Positions 27,252 to 36,917 of a DNA stretch of 64,000 bases are shown here, in pieces. Position numbers and translations under genes: made by a program. Within the stretch, counting starts at the first letter, position 1. Each line of letters opens with the position of its first letter. The notes under the pieces are model-generated. The model had not been told where the DNA came from, did no database searches, and worked only from the letters and a program-made list of their open reading frames with translations. Location: NCBI RefSeq assembly GCF_012641745.1, contig NZ_WEHZ01000019.1, forward strand, positions 1 to 64,000, written 5' to 3'. This DNA is from Pseudoalteromonas peptidolytica (GTDB taxonomy: Bacteria > Pseudomonadota > Gammaproteobacteria > Enterobacterales > Alteromonadaceae).

Positions 27252-28619
27252 ATGACAGCAAAACAATGGTTCAGTTGGCATAGTTTAAGCGGCGTTTGGT
27301 TCGGCTTACTATTATTCGTGATCTGTTGGACAGGGGCATTTGCTACCATTTCTTATGAGTTAGATTGGCTATTTGATGATACGGTTCGTGCGCCAGAGAG
27401 CAGTCCTCAAGTGAGCTTGGCGAGTGCATATGAAAAGGTGCAAGAGACTTATCCGGACGCGCGAATCGGGATTGCTTTTGCAGGTGCTGAGGCACATTTT
27501 GCGCACGACTTTGTGGTGCGCTTACCCGACAACCCATGGCAACATATTTATGTTGATCCCTATACCGGGAATATTCAAGGCGAAACGAGCTTTTTGAATA
27601 TTCAACGGTTTTTCCGAGACTTTCATATGCACTTCTTTGGTGTGTTCGATAGTATCGTTTCTTACTATTTGGTTTTGGCGTTTGCAATTCCGATCACCAT
27701 ATCAACACTGACGGCACTGTACCTTTATCGAGGATGGTGGCGTAAATTTTTTACATTAAAACTCAGTGGAGACACTCGCGCGAAAGTCGCCAGTACCCAT
27801 AAATTGGCTGGAGTATGGAGTCTATGGTTGGCTGTGGTCATTGCCGTGACCAGCATGTGGTATTTATTTGAGTTTGTTAGGATGGACTTAGCTGATGGCA
27901 AAACGGCATATACTGATGTTGGGCAGTTCGCTGTAAATCCATTGCCTGAGTTGGCAGCACAAGATAAACCTCAACTATCAGTGGTGACACTCGCAGCTAA
28001 GGTTAAAGAAGCGCGACCAGACTTAGATATTAGAGCCATCCGCTATTCTGGCGGTTACTTTTATGCTGAAGGCCAGGCTAATGATGTATTGGTCAGAGAC
28101 CGCGCTAACAAGGTTTATGTCAACCCATACACAGGTGAGATAGTCTATAGCCAAACTGCATCTAGCCAAGGGTTATATTGGCGATTATCTGACACTGCGG
28201 ATCCCTTACATTTTGGTAATTTTGCAGGGGTTTGGGTAAAAATACTGTGGTGTATATTTGGCTTAGCGCTGTCATTTTTAGTGCTTAGCGGAACCTATAT
28301 GTATGTTAAACGTCAGTTGAAACTGCGTCGCAAAGAAGATCTTCGCGGTGTGAAGGTGTCTCTGGGGTTAAGCGGTGCACTGCTGTTGTGCATTGGATAT
28401 TATGCCTACCACACACTGATGGGGTATGGCATTGCTGGCCAGTTCCCGGTGTTGCCATTGGGCTCTAAACTATTTTTGGTTGTATGGACATTATTAACGT
28501 GCGCCATTATCGCTATCTGGATAAAAGCGTTGCTGAATCTATGTCGCGAAGCAACGCTCGTGAATAAGCCTGAGGCTAAGCCTAAAGCGAAGCCTAAAGT
28601 GTCGCACCACCATCTATAG
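27252..28619 (+). CDS. PepSY-associated membrane protein, probable siderophore-iron reductase partner
   Basis: Inner-membrane protein of about 455 residues with PepSY-like repeats ('VDPYTGNIQGE', 'VNPYTGEIVYS') and four or five hydrophobic segments (start, ~135-160, ~185-205, ~330-350, ~370-425). It belongs to the PepSY-associated TM family often encoded beside TonB receptors and thought to help release iron from siderophores in the periplasm. A GTG nine bases earlier is in frame, but AGGTG is better spaced for the ATG used here. The C-terminus is Lys/Pro/Ala-rich (EAKPKAKPKAKPK) and His-rich. The 3' end overlaps the convergent DHB dehydrogenase gene by 26 bases. Confidence 0.85.
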   Translation: MTAKQWFSWHSLSGVWFGLLLFVICWTGAFATISYELDWLFDDTVRAPESSPQVSLASAYEKVQETYPDARIGIAFAGAEAHFAHDFVVRLPDNPWQHIYVDPYTGNIQGETSFLNIQRFFRDFHMHFFGVFDSIVSYYLVLAFAIPITISTLTALYLYRGWWRKFFTLKLSGDTRAKVASTHKLAGVWSLWLAVVIAVTSMWYLFEFVRMDLADGKTAYTDVGQFAVNPLPELAAQDKPQLSVVTLAAKVKEARPDLDIRAIRYSGGYFYAEGQANDVLVRDRANKVYVNPYTGEIVYSQTASSQGLYWRLSDTADPLHFGNFAGVWVKILWCIFGLALSFLVLSGTYMYVKRQLKLRRKEDLRGVKVSLGLSGALLLCIGYYAYHTLMGYGIAGQFPVLPLGSKLFLVVWTLLTCAIIAIWIKALLNLCREATLVNKPEAKPKAKPKVSHHHL

Positions 28620-29358
28620 TGAGCACTTGCAAGGTAGTATGCGAACTCAGTGATGAAGCAAAAAATAACACTGAATTGGCAATTTCTTCTGGTGTCGCCA
28701 GTTTTTGCAGTGGGATCCCAAGCTTGTATTGGCTTGCAAAACCCTGAATAACTTGGTCGGCACCTGAATCATCTAACCACATACCGGTTTGCATCGGGGT
28801 TAATGTTGACCCCGGTGCGATAACATTGGCACGTATGCCATAAGGGGCTAATTCTAACCCCGCGGTTAGGGTCAATTGTGTTGCAGCAGATTTAGAGGCA
28901 CAGTAGGCGGCCATACTTTGACGTGGTGTATGACTGGCATTTGAGCTAACCGTTACAATACTGCCGAGACCTTGCTGTTTGAAGTGACTTGCACAGGCTT
29001 TTAGAAACACAAACACGGCTCCTGCGTTAACGTGTTGACAGTGCTGCCATTGCTCTAATGAGTGCGACTCTAATTCACCTAACTCAAGTACCCCTGCGAC
29101 ATTAAGTAAATTATAAGGGGCAAGACCCTGCTGGATAAGCTCAGTCAATGTAGCTTGTAGTGTTGTTAAGTCTTCGAGATCGCACTGTACTGCTTTAAAC
29201 AGGTTATGAGTACGGGGAAATTGTTTATCAAAACCAACAACGCGCGCGCCAAGTTGAATGAATTTTTCCGCAATACTTTGACCTATCCCTTGGCCTGCAC
29301 CTGTGATCCAAACCACCTTATTGCGATACTCCTGTTGCAGCAGACTATCAAACCCCAT
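28594..29358 (-). CDS. entA: 2,3-dihydro-2,3-dihydroxybenzoate dehydrogenase
   Basis: Short-chain dehydrogenase of 254 residues. It oxidises 2,3-dihydro-DHB to 2,3-dihydroxybenzoate with NAD+, the last step in making the catechol unit. The nucleotide-binding motif is TGAGQGIG near residue 20, and the catalytic Tyr-Lys is in YCASKSA near 150. The EntA assignment rests on operon context: it is the last gene after the isochorismate synthase, ligase, isochorismatase and condensation genes, and overlaps the preceding gene by 11 bases. By sequence alone many SDRs look similar. Confidence 0.9.
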   Translation of the reverse strand: MGFDSLLQQEYRNKVVWITGAGQGIGQSIAEKFIQLGARVVGFDKQFPRTHNLFKAVQCDLEDLTTLQATLTELIQQGLAPYNLLNVAGVLELGELESHSLEQWQHCQHVNAGAVFVFLKACASHFKQQGLGSIVTVSSNASHTPRQSMAAYCASKSAATQLTLTAGLELAPYGIRANVIAPGSTLTPMQTGMWLDDSGADQVIQGFASQYKLGIPLQKLATPEEIANSVLFFASSLSSHTTLQVLTIDGGATL

Positions 29359-30652
29359 GTTCTAACTCCTGTGTAATCGCGTTACAAGATAAAGCCGGTG
29401 TGCGTGTCCAGCGACTCGCGGTTGAGACGATGGCCTGTGCAATTGCACTAATTTGCTGTGATGAATATCTGGCATGGTTGTAATCAATATCAAACTGCGC
29501 TGGCTCATCACCATTTAGGTAGATTTGGATCATCAGGTCATCAGTGGTACCTGCACTGAGAATGTGACTACGCGTTGTTACCTCGCCATAACGAGGATGA
29601 CTGGTAAACGGTAGAATGTTAATTGTCGGGCCGCTTATTTCAATGGACTTACCTTGTTGTTTACGGTCGCGCTTTAAGTGCTCTACGCGGTAGCACTGTA
29701 AGGATTTAAGGCGCTTAATTTGTTTATTGATGTGCTTTGCAACATGCTTTAGCCCATCCGCCGACGGCAAAGTCAATGGTAATGGCAGAACATTGCTTTG
29801 TACCGTCGGACAGGAGAACTCAATAGCACAGTGGCGATTCATCATCACAAGCCCTAAGGTGACTTCAAAGGTACTGTGCTTGGCGGCTAACACGGCTGCA
29901 ATGACGCTCAGTAAAATTTCACTTGGGGCGGCATCCACATAATTTGCGGCAGATTGTAACGTTTGCCATTGGGGACGTGTTAACCCGAAGTGATAACGTT
30001 GATTAGGTGCTGTGATCGCGGCTTCACTATGACTAAAACTTTGTGACGGTGGGTGTTGATCCAGCCACTGGTTTAAAGACGCTTTAGCCTCGGATAGACG
30101 TTGTTGGTATTTGTCGCTGGTGTGTAAATCAAGTAGCTGTTGTTGCGTGGTAAATTGGCAATGAGGCATAGGTTTACCCGCGTTTAATGCGTTATAACAG
30201 CGAGTTAAAGCTTGATGAAATAGCCCAAAGCCATAGCCATCTAGCACGATGTGATGGCCAACAATAAAACAATAATCTTGGCTTGGCGTACGTACTAATT
30301 TAAATTGCATTAAGCAGTCAGTAGCCAAATCAAACGATTTGCCGAGCGTTGTGGCAACCTGCTGAGACATAAACTCTGCGACTGAGACAATATCATGGTC
30401 AAGATATTCGATGTTCAATGAGGGCTGAATGTTTCCCACAATAATACTGGGGGTAAAGCTGTCATCATGAATAAAGTGACTACGTAATAACTCTGTTTGC
30501 TCAAATACATGATGCAGCGCGGCTTTAAACAGCGCGGCATCGATTTTACCGTGAAACTCTAAACACTCGGCAACATTAAACAAATTACCTTGGCCACTGA
30601 TGGTATGCAGTAGCCACATGGCATGCTGAGAGTCAGTTAATGGCAACGCCAT
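29348..30652 (-). CDS. Stand-alone condensation domain (VibH/EntF-C-like)
   Basis: A free-standing condensation domain of 434 residues with the active site HHIVLDGYGFG near residue 140 and an N-terminal 'LPLTDSQHAMWLLH' typical of C domains. It has no adenylation or carrier domain. VibH in vibriobactin synthesis is the best-known free C domain: it joins DHB on an aryl carrier to a soluble amine. This gene sits directly after the aryl-carrier gene (1-base overlap), so DHB-S-carrier is the likely donor. The acceptor is unclear, because NRPS1 has its own N-terminal C domain that could also take DHB. Confidence 0.85.
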   Translation of the reverse strand: MALPLTDSQHAMWLLHTISGQGNLFNVAECLEFHGKIDAALFKAALHHVFEQTELLRSHFIHDDSFTPSIIVGNIQPSLNIEYLDHDIVSVAEFMSQQVATTLGKSFDLATDCLMQFKLVRTPSQDYCFIVGHHIVLDGYGFGLFHQALTRCYNALNAGKPMPHCQFTTQQQLLDLHTSDKYQQRLSEAKASLNQWLDQHPPSQSFSHSEAAITAPNQRYHFGLTRPQWQTLQSAANYVDAAPSEILLSVIAAVLAAKHSTFEVTLGLVMMNRHCAIEFSCPTVQSNVLPLPLTLPSADGLKHVAKHINKQIKRLKSLQCYRVEHLKRDRKQQGKSIEISGPTINILPFTSHPRYGEVTTRSHILSAGTTDDLMIQIYLNGDEPAQFDIDYNHARYSSQQISAIAQAIVSTASRWTRTPALSCNAITQELEHGV

Positions 30653-31518
30653 TATTCAGCCATCCGTGTTTCTAACAGCTCCACCCAAGCGGCAAGCGTT
30701 GGTACTTGTGCAAGCTCGATGAAATTAGTCTCAATACCTTGTTGCTGCCACAAAGAAATTAAATTCATGACTTGTACAGAGTCTAAGCCGTAATCAATGA
30801 GGCTTTCATGTTCATCAAACTCATCAGGTTCACAATCAATTAATGGCAAAATAAACGCTTTTAATCCGTCTAGAGTGGTCAAGTCTGTACTGGCTTCACC
30901 AATAAGCTCTGCGGTGGTAAGCACTTTACCTGCACGTTGACTGATGATGTGAAGTGCCATCATATGTTCATCTTTGGTGAAATCTGCGATTGCATCTGCG
31001 ACAACAAAGGGTTGGATATCTCGCATAAACGCATCTATTGCTGTGGTCATTACACCGATATGACCATAAATACCGACAATCAATAGTTGATCACGCTGCT
31101 GAGCTTGCAGTTGGCTTTCAAAATCACATTTTTGAAATGCGCTATACCGCCACTTGGTCAGTACCGTGTCTTTTTCTGTGGGGGCAAGTGCATCAACGAT
31201 AGGTTGCTGGCTGGGATCTTGTAGTCCAGCTCCCCACATATCAAGTAGTAAGCCGCGCTCATTACGACCTTGTTTAATTGGCTGAGCGGTGTAGTAGACT
31301 GGAATATCATGCTCATAACAATACGCTTTTATACGTTGAATATTTTCTATCATGGCGGTGACTAATGGGTTGTCTTGGCCATAAAAAGAAACAAAATAAT
31401 GCTGGACATCATGGATCAATAACGCTGCACGGTGTGGCTCTAGCTGCCACTCTACGCGATTTGGTGCAAGCTCAGCGGCGCGCGGCAGAGCATAGTGATT
31501 TAATTTAGGTATACTCAT
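30652..31518 (-). CDS. entB: Isochorismatase with aryl carrier domain
   Basis: Bifunctional protein of 288 residues. The N-terminal ~205 residues are an isochorismatase ('RAALLIHDVQHYFVSFY', 'KWRYSAF', 'GIYGHIGVMTTAIDAF'), which converts isochorismate to 2,3-dihydro-DHB and pyruvate. The C-terminal ~75 residues are an aryl carrier with the phosphopantetheine Ser in YGLDSVQVMNL, holding activated DHB for transfer to the synthetases. It is nine bases downstream of the DHB-AMP ligase and overlaps the next gene by one base. Length and layout match EntB/VibB/DhbB. Confidence 0.95.
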   Translation of the reverse strand: MSIPKLNHYALPRAAELAPNRVEWQLEPHRAALLIHDVQHYFVSFYGQDNPLVTAMIENIQRIKAYCYEHDIPVYYTAQPIKQGRNERGLLLDMWGAGLQDPSQQPIVDALAPTEKDTVLTKWRYSAFQKCDFESQLQAQQRDQLLIVGIYGHIGVMTTAIDAFMRDIQPFVVADAIADFTKDEHMMALHIISQRAGKVLTTAELIGEASTDLTTLDGLKAFILPLIDCEPDEFDEHESLIDYGLDSVQVMNLISLWQQQGIETNFIELAQVPTLAAWVELLETRMAE

Positions 31519-31527
31519 GTTACTTCT

Positions 31528-33144
31528 CTAAAATTGTGGGGTAGGTTGCTGAACTTCGGTTTCGTTACGAAGCTGTTTTTTATCGACTTTGCCAACAGGC
31601 GTTAACGGTAAGTTGTCTATAAACTTAAACTTATCTGGCACTTTGTAGTCAGCGATACCCTGCTCGCGCAGGTATTTTCGAAGTGCAAGTGCTTTAACTG
31701 GTATACCAGTAAGAAAAGCAAAACTTTTTTCACCTAACGTTGCATCTGGCATAGCTACAATCGCGGCTTGTTGAATATTTGGATGCCCGAGTAAAAGGTT
31801 CTCGACTTCTTCTGCTGCGATCTTTTCACCACCACGATTGATTTGGTCTTTCACTCGACCGGTGACGATGAGGTGGCCAGATGGTAAACGTTTTACCAAG
31901 TCTCCGGAGCTATAAAAACCATGCTCATCAAAGGCACTTTGATTATGTTCAGGTGAGCGATAGTAACCGCGAATTGTATAAGGCCCTCTTGTTAAGAGTC
32001 GCCCTTCTTCACCATCTGGTACTAAGTTACCTTGCTCATCGACGACTTTGATTTGATCGTCTTCACTGATTGGTCGACCTTGTGTATGAAGGATATGCCA
32101 AAGATCATCATCATAGCGGGTATAGTTAACCAACCCTTCAGCCATGCCAAATACTTGTTGTAGCTGGCAGCCAAGTAGTGGCTTAACTTGCTCTGCAATG
32201 GTCAGGCTTAATTTAGCGCCACCCACTTGAATTACCGCGAGGCTTTGTAAGTTATGTGCGCTTTTTGGTGCGTGCTGTAACCACAGTTGTAAGGCTGGAG
32301 GAACTAAAGCCGTATGGGTAACTTGGTATCTTTCTATTAACTGGAAGCAACTGCTTGGGCTGGGATCGTTTGCCATCACAACAGTGCCGCCTGCGGCAAA
32401 AACCCCAAGTGCGCCAGGGGAGCTTAGTGGAAAGTTATGAGGCGCAGGGAGGGCGCATAAATAAACATGTTGCTCTGTTAATTCGCAAATATCTTTGCTG
32501 GCGACCACAGAGTACAAATAGTCATTGTGGGTTCGCGGAATAAGTTTAGGTGTTCCTGTACTGCCGCCCGAAAGTTGGAAGAACGCCACGTGTTCAGGGT
32601 TTAAATCAGGGGCAATAAATGCGCGGGGCTGAAGGTAGGCCTGTTTTAATAGGCTATTACCTTTGGGGTGATCCACCAACGTCGTGCGAATACTTGGGTA
32701 CTGTTGTTGTAATGTTTGAATAAAAGCGTCATCACGATACAGCTCATGCGCTGAAGAGACAATCAGTACTGTTGGTTCAAGTTGCTCGCAGTAACTGTTA
32801 ATTTCTGTCTGTTTATGGCTAAACAGCGCACATACGGGGGCTGCGCCTAACTTTAGCAAAGCAAATAAGCTAATATAAAATTCAACTTGGTTTGCCAGTT
32901 GAATAAGCGCAGTATCTCCTTGCTGGATCCCTTGAGCGGCAAGGTAAGCAGCCAAGTGATCGCTATACGCTTCAAGCTCTTGATACGTCAAACTACGGTG
33001 AGCATCAATAACGGCTGGTTTATCGCCATGTTGTGCGAGTTGATCACTGATGACTGAAGTTAGCGGGCGGTCTTGCCAATAACCTTTTTCACGATAGCGC
33101 TTTGCTAGCTCAGGGGGCCAAGGGGTAAAATCAATTTGCTTCAT
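31528..33144 (-). CDS. entE: 2,3-dihydroxybenzoate-AMP ligase
   Basis: Stand-alone aryl-acid adenylating enzyme of 538 residues. It activates DHB with ATP and loads it on the aryl carrier encoded next door. Visible signatures: 'QLSGGSTGTPKLIPRTHNDY' near residue 190, 'VFGMAEGLVNYTR' near 340, 'SGDLVKRL', 'GRVKDQINRGGEKI' near 430 and the C-terminal Lys in 'LTPVGKVDKK'. Length and opening residues ('FTPWPPELAKRYREKGYW') are typical of EntE/DhbE/VibE. Its start overlaps the end of the isochorismate synthase gene by 14 bases, suggesting translational coupling. Confidence 0.96.
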   Translation of the reverse strand: MKQIDFTPWPPELAKRYREKGYWQDRPLTSVISDQLAQHGDKPAVIDAHRSLTYQELEAYSDHLAAYLAAQGIQQGDTALIQLANQVEFYISLFALLKLGAAPVCALFSHKQTEINSYCEQLEPTVLIVSSAHELYRDDAFIQTLQQQYPSIRTTLVDHPKGNSLLKQAYLQPRAFIAPDLNPEHVAFFQLSGGSTGTPKLIPRTHNDYLYSVVASKDICELTEQHVYLCALPAPHNFPLSSPGALGVFAAGGTVVMANDPSPSSCFQLIERYQVTHTALVPPALQLWLQHAPKSAHNLQSLAVIQVGGAKLSLTIAEQVKPLLGCQLQQVFGMAEGLVNYTRYDDDLWHILHTQGRPISEDDQIKVVDEQGNLVPDGEEGRLLTRGPYTIRGYYRSPEHNQSAFDEHGFYSSGDLVKRLPSGHLIVTGRVKDQINRGGEKIAAEEVENLLLGHPNIQQAAIVAMPDATLGEKSFAFLTGIPVKALALRKYLREQGIADYKVPDKFKFIDNLPLTPVGKVDKKQLRNETEVQQPTPQF

Positions 33145-34345
33145 GGAGTTTATTTCTCATTGCGTAGTATGTTTGCTTTATTTCGAGTGCATTCAACATG
33201 GTATTGAGTTTTGCCTCTGTTTCTAACCACTCCGAGCGGGGATCAGAAGCCGCCACTATGCCTGCGCCAGCAAAGAGTGTCGCAGTGTGTTTATATAGCT
33301 GCGCACAACGTATTACCACTACCCATTCACCGTTACCCTGCTTATCAAACCAGCCAATTATTCCTGAGAATAAGCCTCTGCTATGTTGTTCTAGTTCCGC
33401 TATTTTTGGATAGGCAACAGAGGTCGGCTTACCGCATAGCGCAGGGGTGGGGTGCAGTTGGTTGGCAATCATCAAGCTGTGAGTTTCAGGGTGTTGTAAG
33501 GCACCAGAGATCACAGTGGATAAATGCCACATTGTGGCAGTACTTAATAATTCCGGCTGGGCAGGAATCTTCAACTTACTGCAGAATGGACTAAGTACTT
33601 GCTGGATGTCTTCAATGACCACAGCATGCTCATATCTATCCTTTTTCGATGCAAATAATACGCTGCGTCGATGGGCTTCTTCCTTTGGACACGGATCTCG
33701 TGGAATAGACCCTGCTAATGGGTTGGTGGTTAACGCTTCAGCTTGCTTTTTGAGTAACAGCTCAGGGCTTACTCCCATTAATGTCGCGCCATCGAGCGTC
33801 GGGAATGAAAAGTGATACCCTGACTGACTTTGCTGCAATAAATTACGCAGTACCAAGTGGTGATTTATTGGCTGCTCGAAATCCAGCTGTGTTTGCTTAC
33901 TGAGTACAATTTTGTCTAGCTGCTCGCTGTCGAATAATTGCTTCGCTTGGACAACCGCTTGCTCAAATTGCGCCTGCGATTGAATGTCTGTAATTGCTGA
34001 TAGGTGGTTCTTTTGCCCATGAACAGGAGCCAATTCAGCATCAAACCAAGCGTTAAACGCGGCTTTATCCCAGCGCGATACCTTTTCCGGAATGATGACT
34101 TGTGCCTGTTCTGTTTTGCAAAACGGCAGTGCTGCAAATGCGATGGTGTCATCAGGCAGGTCACGCATGTTAGCGGTAATGTTGGCAACCAGTTGTGCGG
34201 TATCGTTGATCGGTAGCGTAATGCGTTTGCGCACGCCTTGACTGACTAGGCAGTGCGTTCCTGTGGTAAAGAGGCAGTTTTTCTCTGGGTTAAACTGCGC
34301 GGCTTTTGTATATTGTTCGAGCTGAATAACTTGACTGAAGTCCAT
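33131..34345 (-). CDS. entC: Isochorismate synthase
   Basis: Chorismate-using enzyme of about 404 residues that makes isochorismate for DHB synthesis. It has the family core 'PLAGSIPRDP', 'ELLSTATMWHLSTVISG', 'LHPTPALCGKPT' and 'RGLFSGIIGWFD'. An upstream in-frame ATG (34411) exists, but the chosen ATG has GAGG eight bases before it and gives a normal EntC N-terminus (MDFSQVIQ), so the longer form is unlikely. It lies 79 bases after the FhuF-like gene and overlaps entE. A menaquinone-type MenF function is less likely given the operon. Confidence 0.95.
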   Translation of the reverse strand: MDFSQVIQLEQYTKAAQFNPEKNCLFTTGTHCLVSQGVRKRITLPINDTAQLVANITANMRDLPDDTIAFAALPFCKTEQAQVIIPEKVSRWDKAAFNAWFDAELAPVHGQKNHLSAITDIQSQAQFEQAVVQAKQLFDSEQLDKIVLSKQTQLDFEQPINHHLVLRNLLQQSQSGYHFSFPTLDGATLMGVSPELLLKKQAEALTTNPLAGSIPRDPCPKEEAHRRSVLFASKKDRYEHAVVIEDIQQVLSPFCSKLKIPAQPELLSTATMWHLSTVISGALQHPETHSLMIANQLHPTPALCGKPTSVAYPKIAELEQHSRGLFSGIIGWFDKQGNGEWVVVIRCAQLYKHTATLFAGAGIVAASDPRSEWLETEAKLNTMLNALEIKQTYYAMRNKLHEAN

Positions 34346-34424
34346 GAGCACACCTCGCTGACAAAGCAGCAGTGAAAACGAATTAATTGACATCAAGACG
34401 AAGGTAAACAATAAAGATTTAGAT

Positions 34425-35183
34425 TTATATGCCGTTAGTTGCCATCATTGTTTTATACAGAGCTCGCTGTTGTTGGCGTGCATCGGCATGATGTGGTTGT
34501 TTGGGGCAGTCACGGCAAAGCTTGCTATTACTTACCTTGTGTAAAAAGCAACAGGATGCTCTTAATTGATAAGGGCCATGTGTATCACTAAGCTCGATTC
34601 GAGGCGCGTAAAATGGGTTACGCAGTTGTCCTAAGTATTTTGACTGGCTGAGGGTCTCAAAGTCTTCCTGCGTCTCTTTGCGCCTGCCAGTATAATGAAG
34701 GATTGTGGGGAAAAACTGCCTTAGTCTAAAAGCGCAATTGCTCCATAAAACAGGTTCAGGCACACCAAAGTGCTGTACTAAGAAACGATGTAATGGCACC
34801 AAGTGCTCAAAGATGAAGCTGTCGTATTTTTCCAAGGTAGGCTGCGAAGCCATAGCGGTGCCTTGGTGTGGTAATTGTAGCTGCCAATGATTGGTGTCTA
34901 TGCTTACCTGCTCAGTTGCAAAAGGCAGTTTACGATTTAACACGCTGTGTACAAACAGCACCGAAGGCATGATCTGTAAGGTGTAGTGCATATGCCATAC
35001 CGAAGCTTGTGCTCTTTTACCTTTCACTCCTTTGGCAGCACTGAATTGCGCAATTGCCTCGCTAAGTGTCACTACGCGCTCGAGTTGTTGAGACAATGGC
35101 GTTTGCGTCTCGCTGATTAATGAAACGCCGCGTGCGTATTGTTCAAGTGTTGGTGACAAGTAAGGTTTGAGAATAGGTAACAT
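34425..35183 (-). CDS. fhuF: FhuF-family ferric-siderophore reductase
   Basis: Cytoplasmic or membrane-associated [2Fe-2S] protein of 252 residues that would reduce siderophore-bound Fe(III). The diagnostic C-terminal cluster motif is present: CC-x10-C-x2-C ('ASCCFLHKVSNSKLCRDC'), near residues 210-225. It is the first gene of the left-pointing DHB operon and is divergent from the exporter gene across 99 bases. With the PepSY protein, the locus has two candidate iron-release activities. The symbol marks family rather than proven substrate. Confidence 0.88.
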   Translation of the reverse strand: MLPILKPYLSPTLEQYARGVSLISETQTPLSQQLERVVTLSEAIAQFSAAKGVKGKRAQASVWHMHYTLQIMPSVLFVHSVLNRKLPFATEQVSIDTNHWQLQLPHQGTAMASQPTLEKYDSFIFEHLVPLHRFLVQHFGVPEPVLWSNCAFRLRQFFPTILHYTGRRKETQEDFETLSQSKYLGQLRNPFYAPRIELSDTHGPYQLRASCCFLHKVSNSKLCRDCPKQPHHADARQQQRALYKTMMATNGI

Positions 35184-35282
35184 GATTTAGGCTATCGGGT
35201 TTTTAATATATGACGCGATCCAAGTGAATTTTTTTAGTTCAAAGTCGTCCTGTAAGGGATTTGATCATCCTTGGGAGAAATC

Positions 35283-36917
35283 GTGTTAGTTTTTCTGATA
35301 AAAAAGACTTGGCAGCGCTTTGTTGCGACAGCGCTTAGCAGTATTATTTTTGGCATTATCAGTGTTTCATTGGTAGCACTGATCAACGAAATTATTAATG
35401 CTAATGGTGAACGCCAAACTGAGTATTTTATGGTGTTTGCTGCGCTTGCCTTAGCGGGTGTTGTGGTACAACTTATTTCCAAGTTGGTCGCTGAGCAGCT
35501 CAGTGAGCATAGTCAGGCTGAATTGCGAAAGTTAGTTGCAGATAAAACCATAGAAGCGAAAATCAGCAATATAGAAGCGCAAGGAGACGCAAAGATCAAA
35601 TCTTGCTTAACTGAGCATAGCCTCAAGGTTGCAGGGTTTTTTATGAGTATGCCAGGGATTTTAACAAATGCCATGATAGTCTTAGGTGCTTTTGTATACA
35701 TGGCGTGGCTAGATTGGGTTATCTTTCTTTTTGCGCTGCTCACCTTAGTACTTGGCTCGGTGAGTTATAGCTTTGCAAACAATATAGCCTTCAAGAAAAT
35801 TGCTAATGCAGCGGCGATGCAGGATGGCCTTTTCCATCAGTTTGATGCCATAACAGACGGCATTAAAGAGCTTAAGCTTAATCGCAGTAAGCGCACGTTT
35901 TTTAAACAAGAAGTCCTCCATCCAGCCATAGATGCCTTGCGTAAAGAACGTATCGAAGGGGTATCAATATTACACATGGCATCATCGTGGGGTGGCTTTT
36001 TAATTTTTACTTTCATTGGTGGCGCACTTTTCTTCCTTTCACAGCAAACCGGTGAAGAGAGTCAGCGTATTATGTCGGGCTTTGCATTATTGTTTTTGTA
36101 TATGCTTACGCCTCTTGAAACCTTACTTGCCAACATACCCAGAGCATTTGCTGCACAAGCCTCTGCGAACACCATTAAGACACTAAGTGATGAGCTGGTC
36201 AATGAGGATGAGAGTCGGGTACCAGCACTTGCAAGCTTTGAACGCATTCAATTACAGTCGCTATGTCATCGCTACTATCATGAGCAAAGTGACGATATAT
36301 TTTCATTGCAGCCGATTGATATTGGGTTTAAAAAGGGTGAGTTGATTTACCTAGTTGGTGGTAACGGCAGTGGCAAGACTACTTTTGCTAAAGTGCTGTG
36401 CGGCCTATATGAAGCTGATGAGGGGCAGATCAAAGTAGATAATCAAGCGATCACATGCACTGATTTAGATGGCTATCGGCAGTTGTTTAGCACTGTGTTT
36501 GGTGACTATTACCTATTTGATCGCCTGTTAAACGTGCCATGTGAACAATTGGAGCAAAAAGGTAACGCGCTAATTCGTAAGCTGAATCTACATCATAAGG
36601 TAAGTATCGAGGCTGGCCGTTTTACCACGCAGCGTCTTTCTCAGGGTCAGCGCAAGCGCCTTGCACTGGTCGTTGCTTATTTAGAGGATCGACCGTTTTA
36701 CTTATTTGATGAATGGGCTGCTGATCAAGACCCTGTTTTCAAAGATGTATTTTACCGAGAGTTGTTACCAGAGCTGAGAGACAAAGGAAAAACAGTACTA
36801 GTCATCACTCATGATGATAAATACTTTGCTTTGGCAGATAGATTACTCAAGATGGAAAATGGCTGTTTAACAGAGGTAACACAATCACCTGTTACACCAA
36901 TACCAACGCTCGCTTAA
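35283..36917 (+). CDS. SyrD/PvdE-type cyclic peptide/siderophore ABC exporter
   Basis: Fused permease-ATPase of about 544 residues, expected to move the peptide siderophore or its precursor out of the cytoplasm. The N-terminal half has about six membrane segments. The ATPase has Walker A GGNGSGKTT (near 355), a LSQGQRKR signature in place of LSGGQ, and an unusual Walker B, FYLFDEWAADQDP; these two variants are typical of the SyrD/PvdE branch. GTG is preferred as the start because GGGAG is well placed before it; a TTG 12 bases upstream would also be in frame. The stop codon touches the first base of a dispersed repeat. Confidence 0.9.
   Translation: MLVFLIKKTWQRFVATALSSIIFGIISVSLVALINEIINANGERQTEYFMVFAALALAGVVVQLISKLVAEQLSEHSQAELRKLVADKTIEAKISNIEAQGDAKIKSCLTEHSLKVAGFFMSMPGILTNAMIVLGAFVYMAWLDWVIFLFALLTLVLGSVSYSFANNIAFKKIANAAAMQDGLFHQFDAITDGIKELKLNRSKRTFFKQEVLHPAIDALRKERIEGVSILHMASSWGGFLIFTFIGGALFFLSQQTGEESQRIMSGFALLFLYMLTPLETLLANIPRAFAAQASANTIKTLSDELVNEDESRVPALASFERIQLQSLCHRYYHEQSDDIFSLQPIDIGFKKGELIYLVGGNGSGKTTFAKVLCGLYEADEGQIKVDNQAITCTDLDGYRQLFSTVFGDYYLFDRLLNVPCEQLEQKGNALIRKLNLHHKVSIEAGRFTTQRLSQGQRKRLALVVAYLEDRPFYLFDEWAADQDPVFKDVFYRELLPELRDKGKTVLVITHDDKYFALADRLLKMENGCLTEVTQSPVTPIPTLA

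Noticed and set aside
2571..36917. An MbtH-like protein, phosphopantetheinyl transferase, sulfotransferase or extra PKS within the locus
   Set aside because: None was found among the open frames. These functions, if needed, must be encoded elsewhere.
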